From Takakia lepidozioides (Eukaryota; Streptophyta; Takakiopsida; Takakiales; Takakiaceae): a stretch of 64,000 nucleotides of DNA. The position numbers were made by a program, and so were the translations under genes. Positions 11,245 to 21,236 of this stretch are shown in pieces (within the stretch, counting starts at the first letter, position 1; every line of letters starts with the position of its first letter). Location: the NCBI GenBank assembly GCA_030704615.1, contig CM060734.1, positions 52,096,042 to 52,160,041 on the forward strand. The letters run 5' to 3'. Below the pieces are notes generated by a model. That model was given only the letters and a program-made list of their open reading frames with translations, was not told the origin of the DNA and searched no databases.

Positions 11245-12880
11245 ATGGCCAAGTGTTCTCAGGAGAGAGAGGAAGGTGCATACTCTTCAAATTCCGAGCA
11301 ATGCCCGCCTGGATCGACGGAGGAGAAGAGAAAGATCGTGGATGAGTTAGTCTCAAGGCTTGCGCATGGGTCGTGGGAGGAGAAGAAATTAGCTGTGATA
11401 GACCTAAGGCTCTTAGCAAAGTGGGACATGGAAAATCGACTGATGATTGCTGAAGCTGATGGGATTCCCTTACTAGTTCTTCTTCTCTCCTCGGTGGATG
11501 AAAAAATCCAGGAAAATGCCGTCACTGCCTTGCTTAATCTTTCCATACATCCTGATAACCGGGTCCAAATCATTGAAACCTCTGGGGCGCTGGATGGAAT
11601 TCTGGAGGTGTTGAGATCAGGAAAGACCGCGGAGGCCAGAGAGAATGCTGCCGCAACCCTTTTTAGTTTGTTGATAGTTGAAGAGTACAGAGAAATCGTT
11701 GGGCAGAAGCCTGGCGCCATAGCCTCGCTTCTCGATCTTATGCGCGAAGCTAACTATCGAGGGAAGAAGGACGCAATCAAGGTATTTTAAATCGTCCCAC
11801 GACTATCACTGTAGACCCTCCCCTCCTTGATATCTAAACTCACCTTCGTTTCAGAGGTCAGCAACCCTCAGAGTAAGTCTTTGAACATCTTGTTGCCACA
11901 CTCCAATTCAGTGTAACAATCTGGCACAGACTTGATGGAAGCGAAACAGAGCCCCTTGAAACTCTTGCTTCTAGCCGAGGCTGGAAGGCGCATCCTTTAC
12001 CTAGGGGACTTCTTTACGAGTAGGGTGGCTGCTTAAGGTATTCCTCTGCTAGGAACAACTATTTGGCTTCCATGCATGGACAGAACCACCTAAAGTGTGG
12101 TTACCATGTTTTTCCCACTGGGTTATTTTTTTGCAAGCCTAGTTTGGCTTGCCAATCAATCAAGTGGGAATGGAGATCACCTTCATTTCCTTCTTTGTTT
12201 TGTTTTCATCAAGTCTGTATCTCCCCTGTCAAATTCCTTTTTCTGCATACAGTGTGAGCATGGGGCTGATGTTAAATCATGGATACTTTCCAGACAATAG
12301 TGCTAATGTTTGATGCCTTAGGTGAATTTCACCAGGTCCTCTTCCACCTGTCGCTGCATCCAGCCAACAAAGCCAAGGTAGTAACAGCGGGGGCTGTGCC
12401 ACTGCTGGCGTCCCTCCTTACTCACAAGCGTGTTGGACTTACAGAGGATGCTCTATCAGTGCTTGCTACCCTGGCACTCGGTGCCGAGGGGGTGGACGCC
12501 ATCATGCAAGGATCCACAGTTTCAACATTGGTGGAAATTCTTAAGGGTGGTACTTCAAGGGCCAAGGAAAATGCTACAGCTGTGCTTTTGTCTCTCTGTC
12601 AGACAGGGGGTAATGATGTTTTGGACAAGGTTGTACTATACAGTCACACTATTGTTGCCTCTCTCTGCACTCTTCTGACTTTAGGCAGCCAGCGCGCCAA
12701 ACTCAAAGCGAGTTTGCTTATGAAAATCCTGGTGGTCAGTGACCCTGGTATATCAGGAACTTGAATGATTACATCTTTTTCGATTCACAGGGAAGCTCAT
12801 TGGACCAAGGCCAGACAAAGCTGTCAAACAAGTTGAAAGCTGCGATATCAGAAGAGGGTTCAACTATACAGGTGGGCTAA
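11245..12880 (+). CDS. armadillo-repeat protein related to plant U-box E3 ligases (PUB-ARM)
   Basis: Three exons join in phase 0: 11245-11781, 12336-12734 and 12791-12880, giving 341 aa. Donors are AAG/GTATTT and GTG/GTCAGT; acceptors are accag and cacag. The protein is a run of armadillo repeats, e.g. ENRLMIAEADGIPLLVLLLS, QENAVTALLNLSIHPDNR, ARENAAATLFSL and, across the first junction, GKKDAIK-VLFHLSLHPANKAK. This order and spacing is that of the ARM domain of PUB10-14-like proteins, where it binds substrate or partners. The U-box that recruits the E2 is not visible, so this is either an ARM-only paralogue or a gene whose 5' exon I could not find. The start ATG at 11245 follows an open frame with no better Met. 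It ends GSTIQVG-stop. Confidence 0.8.
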
Positions 12881-14755
12881 ACTATGTTCTCATGGGGTTA
12901 ACTCAGCTGAAGCTCATTCACAGCCTCAGGGTTTGCCCTAGCAGAGGAACACTGCAACATGCCACCTTCTCGAAGCAGAAAGGCCTAAGAGCACCCTGCA
13001 ACAGAGTGAAATGCCCTGCTGTGCCACATTTTGGACTCAGTATGACCATGTTCTTCCTTCTGTGTCGGCCCCTTTTAGTAAAGGGGCTGTTCTGTGATTC
13101 TCCTGTCTTCACTGCTACAAGGGCATTGTTGGAAGTGCAACTCACCAAGAAGAAAATATTTTGTGGGTGTGTTGTGGTGGTCCTCATATGGATGCAGATT
13201 CGACAGGAAAGACATCATGTCAAAAGTCCTGAAGCTGTGTAACCTTCTCAGGACAGTAGAGGGCCAGGGCAGAACGAACAGGTGGCCTCTCCAATTTTGT
13301 GAGCATTCTTCTAAGATCAATGTTTGAGAACCACCCAGCTTTATGAGCGGGCCCGGTAGAGGAGCTGAGGCTAGGCCTCAGGGTGGAATGATGTGAACAA
13401 GATGCAAAAGCCTCCGGGCTGAAAGGGGGGCATTACAATAATTGCCCTATAAGGAGAAATCTTCAACTTCAAATTTTGCCTCTCAGGGGAAGCATCATTT
13501 GGTGTGCTTACCTGAGAGTTGGTTGTCAGACCTATAATCTGATCAGAGATTGAGAATAGTGGAATGGACAGAGCACCTCCCTGGGCAGAGAATCAAGGAC
13601 TGATTGGGGGAGTGTACTACCGACAGACAGTGCAGTCCTTCAGGCGTTTTGCTGCAGGTGAGCAGTGTCTTTGATGGAGGCATCCTTTGACAGGTCTTTC
13701 AAAGTTGAGGTGCCTCAAACTCGGGAAATTCAGATAATGCTTGAATGAGTCAATTATTGTTTCATTCCCTCATCTTTGTGCATTTCAGGTGATAGTGACC
13801 AGTAGTGGGAAAATTATTGAAATAATAATACAATTCCTTAAACCTGATGTTCCCAACAATGTGGTTCCTATTTCAACAACATTGCTCTGAACGAAAACCC
13901 GATTTTTGAGGTCCTCTCCAGATGTAACCAAATTTTTCTTCTCTGTGACAACACTCTCAAGGCGGGATTCATTATGTTTCTCCCACACAAAAGGCGCGAA
14001 CAACTGGTAGGTTACTCGTTTACAGCACGCCTCACCCTTTTTCCCTCGTCCGTGCTCGCCAGCTCTTCATCGGGAGCAAGGTCAGCGCCACTCTCGAGAC
14101 CACTGATCTTAGCCAACTCGTGCTTGCTTCACAATTTGTTGGCACTCCTAATTCGTCATCGTCTCCAACGGTCGAAGCTACATCCAATGCTCCTGCCAAC
14201 CACCAACCCCCTAATTACGGCTTCACGCCTTCACAACATACATACAAGGACAAAAGTGGATAGTAAATATGGAGTCCAGGGATCAAACTTGTTGCCGTCA
14301 CTGAGCCATATAATAGAAGCGTGTACCCATTCTCAGTAATATAATATCGTGTACCCATCGTGTACCCATCGTCTCCTTGATCCGAGCAGACATTTAGGGA
14401 TAGTTAAATATAATCAATAATCTGGGTCAGTGTTGAAGTTATTTCAAATTGAGACAGCATGCAGCTCATAATTTGTACACTGTTCATGCTTGGTTGCATG
14501 AGACTCTGGAATTGATAATTACTCGAGCAAGACCAGGTCACAGAGTATTCCATATTTATCCCTGTCATCTATCTAAGCTTCACATGAAATTCCACACAGA
14601 CCTTATGTCAAGGCGACCAGCCTGCTTCCGAGCAAGAGATTTACGTAAATTATTGAGTGACAGGCATCCACTCTCTCATATGTTGGCGGCAACTATACGA
14701 TTAGAAGCTCTGAAGTGTCGCACTCACATCAGCTTGGCTGTCCATTGTGACGCCG
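12881..14755. other. no gene seen
   Basis: Scattered frames under 125 codons without recognisable domains. Near 14330-14372 a short unit (cgtgtacccat) is repeated. The minus frame 13785-14003 (MFAPFVWEKHNESRLESVV...) is open for 72 codons, but I do not recognise it. Confidence 0.35.
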
Positions 14756-15336
14756 TAGTTGGGGAGCACCGTGTTTGGCATGGACGTGTTGGGGGAGCAC
14801 CGTGTTTGGCACGGACGTCGTAGTTGGGGGAGCACAGTGTTAATTAGCAAGGACACCATAGTTGGGAGCACCGTGTTAATTGGTAGGGACGTCGTGTTGA
14901 GGGAGCACCCTGTTTGGCAGGGACACCGTAGTTGGGGGGGGGGGGGGGGGGGGGGGGCGTGTTAATTGGCAGGGACACCGTAGTTGGGGGAGCACCGTGT
15001 TTGGCAGGGACGTCGTGTTGGGGGAGCACCGTGTTAATTGGAAGGGACGCCGTAGTTGGGGAGCACCGTGTTGGGCATAGACGTAGTGTCGAGGGAGCAT
15101 TGTGTTTGGCACGGATACTCGAGTTGGGGGAGCATCGTGTCAATTAGCAGGGACGTCGTAGTTGGGGAGCACCGTGTTAATTGGCAGGGACGCTGTGGTT
15201 GGGGAGCACCGTGTTTGGCATGGACGTCGTGTTGGGGGAGCATCGTGTTTGGCACGGACACCGTAGTTGGGGGAGCATCGAATTAGCAGGGACACCGTAG
15301 TTGGGGAGCACCGTGTTAATTGGCAGGGACGCCGTA
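14756..15336. repeat. minisatellite, units of about 30-39 bp
   Basis: The unit reads approximately gttgggggagcaccgtgt, then either ttggca or taattggca, then gggacgccgta. About sixteen units in tandem vary in length by a short indel. A run of about 23 G lies at 14935-14957. The repeat produces open frames on both strands, which I treat as artefacts. Confidence 0.9.
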
Positions 15337-16320
15337 AACCAGGTTAGTGTACTACCCTACTTACACTCCAAACCAAGTTATTGTACTACCATGTGTGAGT
15401 CTTCCATATTTGTTTGTCCCTTTCTATCCTAAATCCTTACCCTTCCCTTTACCCTTCCCTTAATCCTTACCCTAAGCTTAAGCATGATCCTTAGCACCCT
15501 AAACCATTACTCTTACCATATACCAAAAACCTTAGTGTAGTACTCTACTTAAACTCCAAACCTTATTGTACTACCATGTTACCAGGCTCTTGTAAAATTT
15601 GTATCATTCCTTTTAATGTTTTCTTTAATTTTGTTGGATAACGTATGATAGAATGATTACATGGATATCAGATTCCCCTTATATTTTTACATTCTACGGA
15701 GGTGAGTCTTCCATATTTGTTTTTCTCTTTCTATCCTAAACCCTTTAAAACCCCAAACCCTTCTCCGAGTCACCACAAACTTGGACCTTATTACACTTAA
15801 TATATCTAGTTACATCCCAAACCTTATTTTACTACCCTAGTAGGTCATCTTCCTAATGTTTCCAGCTATTTTAATAATTTACTGCCCTTCTCACACCCAA
15901 AACATCAATCCAATGGCATTGTCTCTGAAATATTGTGCTTGTCAACATGAAGATTCAATCAAAATTACTATCAACTTATATCGAGTATGGTAGAGTATGA
16001 GTTTAGCCCATGTTCGATTCGACACATTTGTTTATCGTGATTACATAATGTAAATATTACATCATTCGACTTCCCAGTGGACGTTCAATGAATTGTTCAG
16101 TACTGCAACTTCACAAGCCCTTCAATGTCAAATGGACATCTTATATGTCACATTTTGAAGCAAGTATGACATCATTTGTAATTTCACAAAGTTCAATCAC
16201 ACATTACTGTCCATGATATTATTAACATTTGAATTAATTTTAATTCAGATATATATTAAGTTTGGTCTGGATTTAAGCCAAAAGTCCAAAATTAGTTAAA
16301 ATATTGTTAATAGGGAATGA
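15337..16320. repeat. AT-rich duplicated DNA with degenerate telomere-like stretches
   Basis: The block gtgagtcttccatatttgtt with following cctttctatcctaaa occurs near 15395 and 15701. The block tactaccct/catg...actccaaacctta recurs near 15345, 15545 and 15815. Short cctaaaccct-like pieces (15505, 15740) resemble the plant telomere repeat but are not tandem. No gene. Confidence 0.55.
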
Positions 16321-16419
16321 GATTTCTAGTGACTATTACAGCAGGTAAGATGCCGGCGAACCTGCGGCCTCGCGTCAGGAGACTGTCATATTCCAGATTC
16401 GGAATAGGTCACTAGAATC
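16321..16419. repeat. short inverted-repeat element (MITE-like)
   Basis: The left arm gatttctagtgactatta pairs with the right arm ggaataggtcactagaatc with few mismatches across about 65 bp of G/C-richer sequence. It looks like a small foldback or MITE. No target duplication was established. Confidence 0.5.
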
Positions 16420-16731
16420 ATAAAGCTGCTAACGATGCAATTCCGTGAAATAATCAACCCCTAAGCAATGAAGGAATATTTAGCCCTAATCTTTTATGGT
16501 TTGGCTGATGTGGTAAAGATTACAGCGTTTTTGTTTTGTTTTTGTTTTTGTTTTTTTTTTCTGTTTTTTTGTTTATGCTCATTTGTAAGTAGTTCATATA
16601 TGGCAGTGTTGGACAACTGACCCCAGGGTTGACCTCAATTTGGGACTAATACCTCAAGGGCACATCACATCCACATGGCGGTGAATGAGACCATGTTATT
16701 TGTCTGAGCAAGCATATGTTTATGTCTGAAC

Positions 16732-17830
16732 TAGTGTTGTGCGGGTATATTGATTTCAATATACCCTTAGGGTATAAGTAAATTATTTTTGTCAAATCAT
16801 TTACCCTTCGGGTATGGATAAATTGAAATCTCAAAAAATTATTTACCCTCCGGGTATGGGTAAATTAACTTTTCAGATTTCTATATAACCCCCGGGTATG
16901 GATATACATGCCAAAATATACCCTGAGGGTATGAATAGTTTCCGGGTATGGATAGTTATTTCCATTAATATATAATTTAATGATTTTAAAGAATATATAA
17001 TGTTCTTCAATATGTACAAAACACAAAAAAAAAAAAAACAATCTATGGTAAAAGAGAAAATTGATAAGATATTGCATAATATTTTGGTGTTAATTTCCAA
17101 TGCAAGATGGAGGAGGTTTGAGATTATAAACATCGGTAGCTTAGCTGGTAAGTGCACAGTGTGTGTCACTTAAGTGGTTCGGGGTTTGAACCCGCTGCTC
17201 TGCCCCGTGTTGTGGGATTGTTGTGTAACGGTATGTCTGGGCGTTGATCGTACCATAGGTCTCATGGCCCATAAATGAAAGGGGGTTAATCTTTCCCCCT
17301 CCTCAAGGACATGAATTGTGGGTTGTCGCTCCCAGATTTCCTTAAATAAATAAATAAATAAAAACCCCTCAAAGACCTAAATTGTGGGCTGTCAGGTTTC
17401 CTTTTATATATATATATATATATACGAGATCTGAAGAGGTATTGTTTGGATTATATGACATTTAAGGAATGATATATATGTAGCATTTGTTTTAGCTGTG
17501 ATTGGAGCTTTCTTATAGCTCAAGGCTCCCTAACAACACAACAAAAAGAGAAAAGACCTAGAACATAAAGGCTATGAAGGCACATAAAGGCCCTTATATA
17601 CCCTGATTAGATATACCCTTCATTTTAACATATATCCTTCAGGAAAGTAGGGTATATTGAGGGTCTTGATGCAAGGTAAATATAAGGATAAGGGTATATC
17701 ATAAAATATACCCTGATATAAGGGTATACATCCGGGTACCTAAACTTGCCACACTAGGGTATACATATATCAATATACCTTGATATACCCGGCAGTATAT
17801 CAGGGTAATTCATATACCCGCCCAACACTG
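16732..17830. mobile_element. non-autonomous hAT element with 8-bp target duplication
   Basis: The left terminus TAGTGTTGTGCGGGTATAT and the right terminus (complement of atatacccgcccaacactg, i.e. CAGTGTTGGGCGGGTATAT) match at 17 of 19 positions. The flanks are an exact 8-bp duplication, GTCTGAAC, at 16724-16731 and 17831-17838. YAGTG termini with 8-bp duplications define the hAT superfamily. Both ends are crowded with subterminal copies of a ggtata/taccc motif in both orientations. No transposase is encoded, so it would be mobilised in trans. A tRNA-derived SINE sits inside (17127-17400). The short element ending at 4197 shares the CAGTGTTGG terminus. Confidence 0.9.
17127..17400 (+). mobile_element. 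tRNA-derived SINE inside the hAT element
   Basis: The head has an A box (tagcttagctgg, near 17133) and a B box (ggtttgaaccc, near 17182) spaced as in a tRNA gene, i.e. an internal Pol III promoter. The body contains catggcccataaatgaaag followed by ggggttaatctttcccc, and the end is an (aaat)n tail near 17344-17362. After the tail a piece of the 3' body (cctcaaagacctaaattgtg) is repeated. Related copies are at 52997-53190 and 53498 onward. Confidence 0.75.
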
Positions 17831-17838
17831 GTCTGAAC

Positions 17839-18963
17839 CAAGCCCTTGAACACTAAAAATTGCATAGTGCACGAGATTGACAAAAAAAAGAGATTCAGAG
17901 CAACTACACACGCCAATCTTTCCAAAACCACATTAATTTTTGCTCATCGTAAGCTGTGATTCTATCATGAAATTGAACGTGACTACTTAGTTGTTCAAAA
18001 CTTGAAGGTATTGACAAAAAAAAGTTGTCATCCCTCGTTATATGCACATCCCTCCGACGCAAGTGTGTATCTACCACTATGAAGGACCTAGATTGTGGCT
18101 GGTGACCACCCAAGTTCCGAACAATCTACTGTCCGGTTGAATCTGACATGATGATACATCCTTAAGAGAGCCAGTTCCTTTGGTGACTTTGCAGATAGTG
18201 TCTACAATATGCATATTGACTGGAAACAACAAACGGAGTTGTCCATATGAAGCTCTTTCGTCTTCCCCTGCACCTTGCATTTGGAGGGAAACACTATTAT
18301 ACAGTAACCAGTTTGTGGCGTGGATTTATTATTATTATTATTATTCCACCTTCTTGGTAGCCAATGGGTCAACAGGTAATGGAAGTTTAAAATAATAATA
18401 AATAATAAATAATAAATGAAGAGGGACAGAGGCCTCACAGCTTTATAAATAAGGACACAGAACGTCCGAGAAGTACAAGAGGGAAAAATAACCTCTACCG
18501 TGAGTGCCATGAAGGCTGACCTAGAAAGACGATATTTCGTGACCAAATTGAAGAGAAGGGGGAGAAGAGAGGTCATAGATCAAGGATAATCCAGAGTCCA
18601 GGTGCCATAAACCAGGGGGATCAGAGCCTAGAAGCAGTGCTCCCAAACATCGAGGATGCCTCAAGAGACCTAGTGGTAGGCCCTACCGCGATCAACTCAG
18701 AAGCAGGAGAGCAGCTATGAAGTAGGGCAAGGTCCAAGCACCTCCTAGAAGTCACACTAGCTACTGCATGCAATCATAGAAACAATGGCCCCAAAGAAAT
18801 AAAAAAATAAAAAAATAAAAATTGTCACTGAAAGAACAAACTTAAAATCCCCCCCTCCCCCCTGCCCTGAAGACAAAATGCCTCAAAAAGGTATGCAGTG
18901 AAGCACCTCTAGTCTTCAAATATGTACTCAGTCCAGTACTGTGACTTACCTTCATATAAACAA
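17839..18963. other. no gene seen
   Basis: Intergenic DNA with an (att)n run at 18329-18345 and an aataataaataat stretch at 18392-18415. Open frames on both strands lack domains. Confidence 0.35.
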
Positions 18964-19233
18964 TTAGTTCAGTCTTTCCAGATTTCGTCTAGAAATCCAT
19001 TCATACAATCTACCTTGTGCAAGCTGCCTAGCAATTAGACCACATAGGGCCAAGGCTTTAGGCTCAGCCTCGAGATTCTGGAAGTTGGTGAACATAAGTA
19101 CAAGAACTCGATGTCTTGAAGAGGGTTGATGAGGATACCCCATACATTGTATCAGAAAAATGAATATTGTCTTCAGGCACATCGGGCAGGCCACTTCACC
19201 TTCTTTAGTTGCAGGAAATGCTACTAAGGGCAA
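18964..19233 (-). pseudogene. LINE ORF2 C-terminal tail fragment
   Basis: The frame matches the cysteine/histidine tail found in the better LINE copies of this window (compare 38813-39425): CPMC near the start, then a stretch ending FTNFQNLEAEPKALAL, where the intact copy reads FTNFESLEAEPKAQAL. The zinc-binding residues are partly lost. It is a 5'-truncated insertion on the minus strand, close to the 3' end of the coiled-coil gene. Confidence 0.7.
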
Positions 19234-19512
19234 GAGACTAAGGGAGTGAGGATTCGAGCTCTCTCAACCCTCAAATCCATTTCCGTGTTGATTGTGTACA
19301 CATACTACTGTTGTTTTACTCTGAATGGTTTGAAAGATCTACGAGCCTGCACCCTACATGGGAAGGAGTTACTTTAATGAGACACTACGACTCTTCCTAC
19401 TTCTACTGTTGCTTCCTAAGATACGAAAGTGAGGACATCGAATCGACGCGATGCTGATAGTATGCCCAAAAAAAATCTACATAACTGCCCACATTCACAT
19501 TACACAACATTG

Positions 19513-20916
19513 TTACTCGATAACAGGGAACTTTTTGGTTTCATTTCCTGAAACACTGTGATGTTTCGCCAAGTCGGTAAATTCAACAAGATACTGCCAT
19601 GACATCGAATCTTCTTCCCCATCCGTCGCTCGTTTCAGATCCGTTGAAGTAAACAGGTGGGCTTTCGAGTGATAATCAGCCACCTCACTCTGCGACATTG
19701 ACAATATTTTGAACATCCCCTCCGTGAAGGGCATTATGGCCTCCAATTTCCCTTTCAATTCAGGAGACCTCTCGATGCGCTGCATAAACCCTAGCCACCC
19801 AGCGTCGGCACTAGATTCTCTACAAACAAAAGAAGCAAAATCGCAGATCATACATTTGAAAGTCATTGTCTTACGTATGAGTGAGTCATACATAAGTAGA
19901 CAACAACTCAACAACTTGTTGTAAATTTCGGTGAAGGCCAACCAGATCAAGTCTGTTTTTGTTTTCAGTACCTGCATGAGCCCGACAGACCGACAAAGAG
20001 GTCCATGGTCACATTGTCAAAGCAGGAATTGTACCAGAAGTCACTCTGAATACAGTTCTGGTGGTCATGTATAGCAACAACATGCACGGGGAGGGTTCCA
20101 CAAGATAGGCTCCGAAGGTCTGCAGTCCAAAATGGGTTTTGAACTCACTAGAATGAGAATGACTGTAGACTGCCTCAGTGTAAGAACTCATTCGTCCCTT
20201 CCAAACATTTCATATAGTAAAATAATTTCTACTGAAAAAAATACGAATTAGAAGATCATTTTACCTCAGCCTCCTCTGCAAGACGTCAAAAACCATCCAT
20301 CGCGCATTCTTTGATGATTTCTCGGAGTCTGATTTTGTTCAGCACTCCTATATCTCTGGTATTCACGGAGATCTCTTTCTGTTGTTGCTGGCTCACTGCT
20401 TTCATGGAAGCAATCTCTTCCTGTTGTTGCTGGCTCACTGCTTTCATGGAAGCAATCTCTTCCTGTGGTTGCTGGCTCACTGCTTTCATGGAAGCAATCT
20501 CTTCCTGCTGTTGCTGGTTCACTGATTCCAACTTTGCGAGACGTTTCTCAATCTCTGACCACCAGACTTCTCTCGCACTTGGAGCTGGTTGACCATGATC
20601 TAGATAAAGCCCGAGCTACATACTAGTGCACTTTTGTTTGCTACAAGAAAAAAATTCTTGCTAGAAGGGAAATAGATCGACCAGCTGCTCTACAGCACGT
20701 AATACTATATCGAGATCCTTGCAACGTGAGCATCAAAACCCACAATTGTGCATCATCGCGGAGAGGGTTTACAGATCCTTGCAAACTCCATCTAAATGAG
20801 TAACCACGCTCGCCGGAAGAGCTCGCCACCATCAAGGCATTCTCTTCCTCAAAGACAGGATCAATCAACCAAGTCGCCATCTCGTCGCACCTTCCGGACA
20901 TGTGCTTGTTCTCCAT
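19513..20916 (-). CDS. unrecognised gene with glutamine-rich coiled-coil repeats
   Basis: Three coding blocks lie in order on the minus strand. Block 1 starts at the ATG at 20916 (MENKHMSGRCDEMATWLIDP...). Block 2, about 20286-20598, begins after a tatctag acceptor with APSAREVWWSEIEKRLAKLE and runs into four copies of a 14-residue unit (QQQQEEIASMKAVS), then RLREIIKECAMDGF and a stop. Block 3, 19513-19819, follows a tttgtag acceptor (ESSADAGWLGFMQRIERSPE...) and ends KKFPVIE-stop. Exact donors could not be fixed, so the joining is tentative and block 2 may be the true end of one isoform. The heptad-like repeats predict a coiled coil. I do not recognise the family. It faces AXR1 with about 320 bp between the two starts. 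Confidence 0.5.
20378..20520. repeat. 42-bp in-frame coding repeat
   Basis: The unit ctggctcactgctttcatgg + aagcaatctcttcctgttgttg (42 bp, 14 codons on the minus strand) is repeated three times nearly identically, with flanking partial copies. Near identity suggests recent expansion by slippage. Confidence 0.85.
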
Positions 20917-21236
20917 TTCTCCTCTTACAATACAAAGAAACCAATACAAAGAAACTGTACAATCAAGTCCCAATTACAGGTCTCTGATCTGGCATCCTTT
21001 TTCTATGATGTTTTTAGCAGTTAAATTACCTTGATGGAGGTACATCACGGGTTGCAAACTTTCTTCAGAAAGATATTTACAGAACGACCCGCATTAAGGT
21101 AATTCACTCTCTTTTTAGTGCACGTTATTTGCGGCAGCTTCGACTTTATTTATCCAATGATGTTTGTACGACTAGAGAAGAGCTCGGATTAGGGTTCCCT
21201 TGGCAGCTCTCTTGCAGGCTTGAAGAATCCAGCGCG
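20917..21236. promoter_or_regulatory. divergent promoter region between the coiled-coil gene and AXR1
   Basis: About 320 bp separate the two presumed start codons, so both genes probably share this control region. No clear TATA box was seen. That the left-hand gene starts at 20916 is itself uncertain. Confidence 0.4.

Noticed and set aside
14844-15286. Pro/Thr-rich and Gly-rich open frames on both strands
   Set aside because: They are produced by the minisatellite units and the G run, with no start context or domain.
15500-15780. Interstitial telomere array
   Set aside because: cctaaaccct-like pieces are scattered and imperfect, with no tandem run.
17127-17200. tRNA gene
   Set aside because: A and B boxes are present, but the sequence does not close into an acceptor stem, and a SINE body and tail follow.
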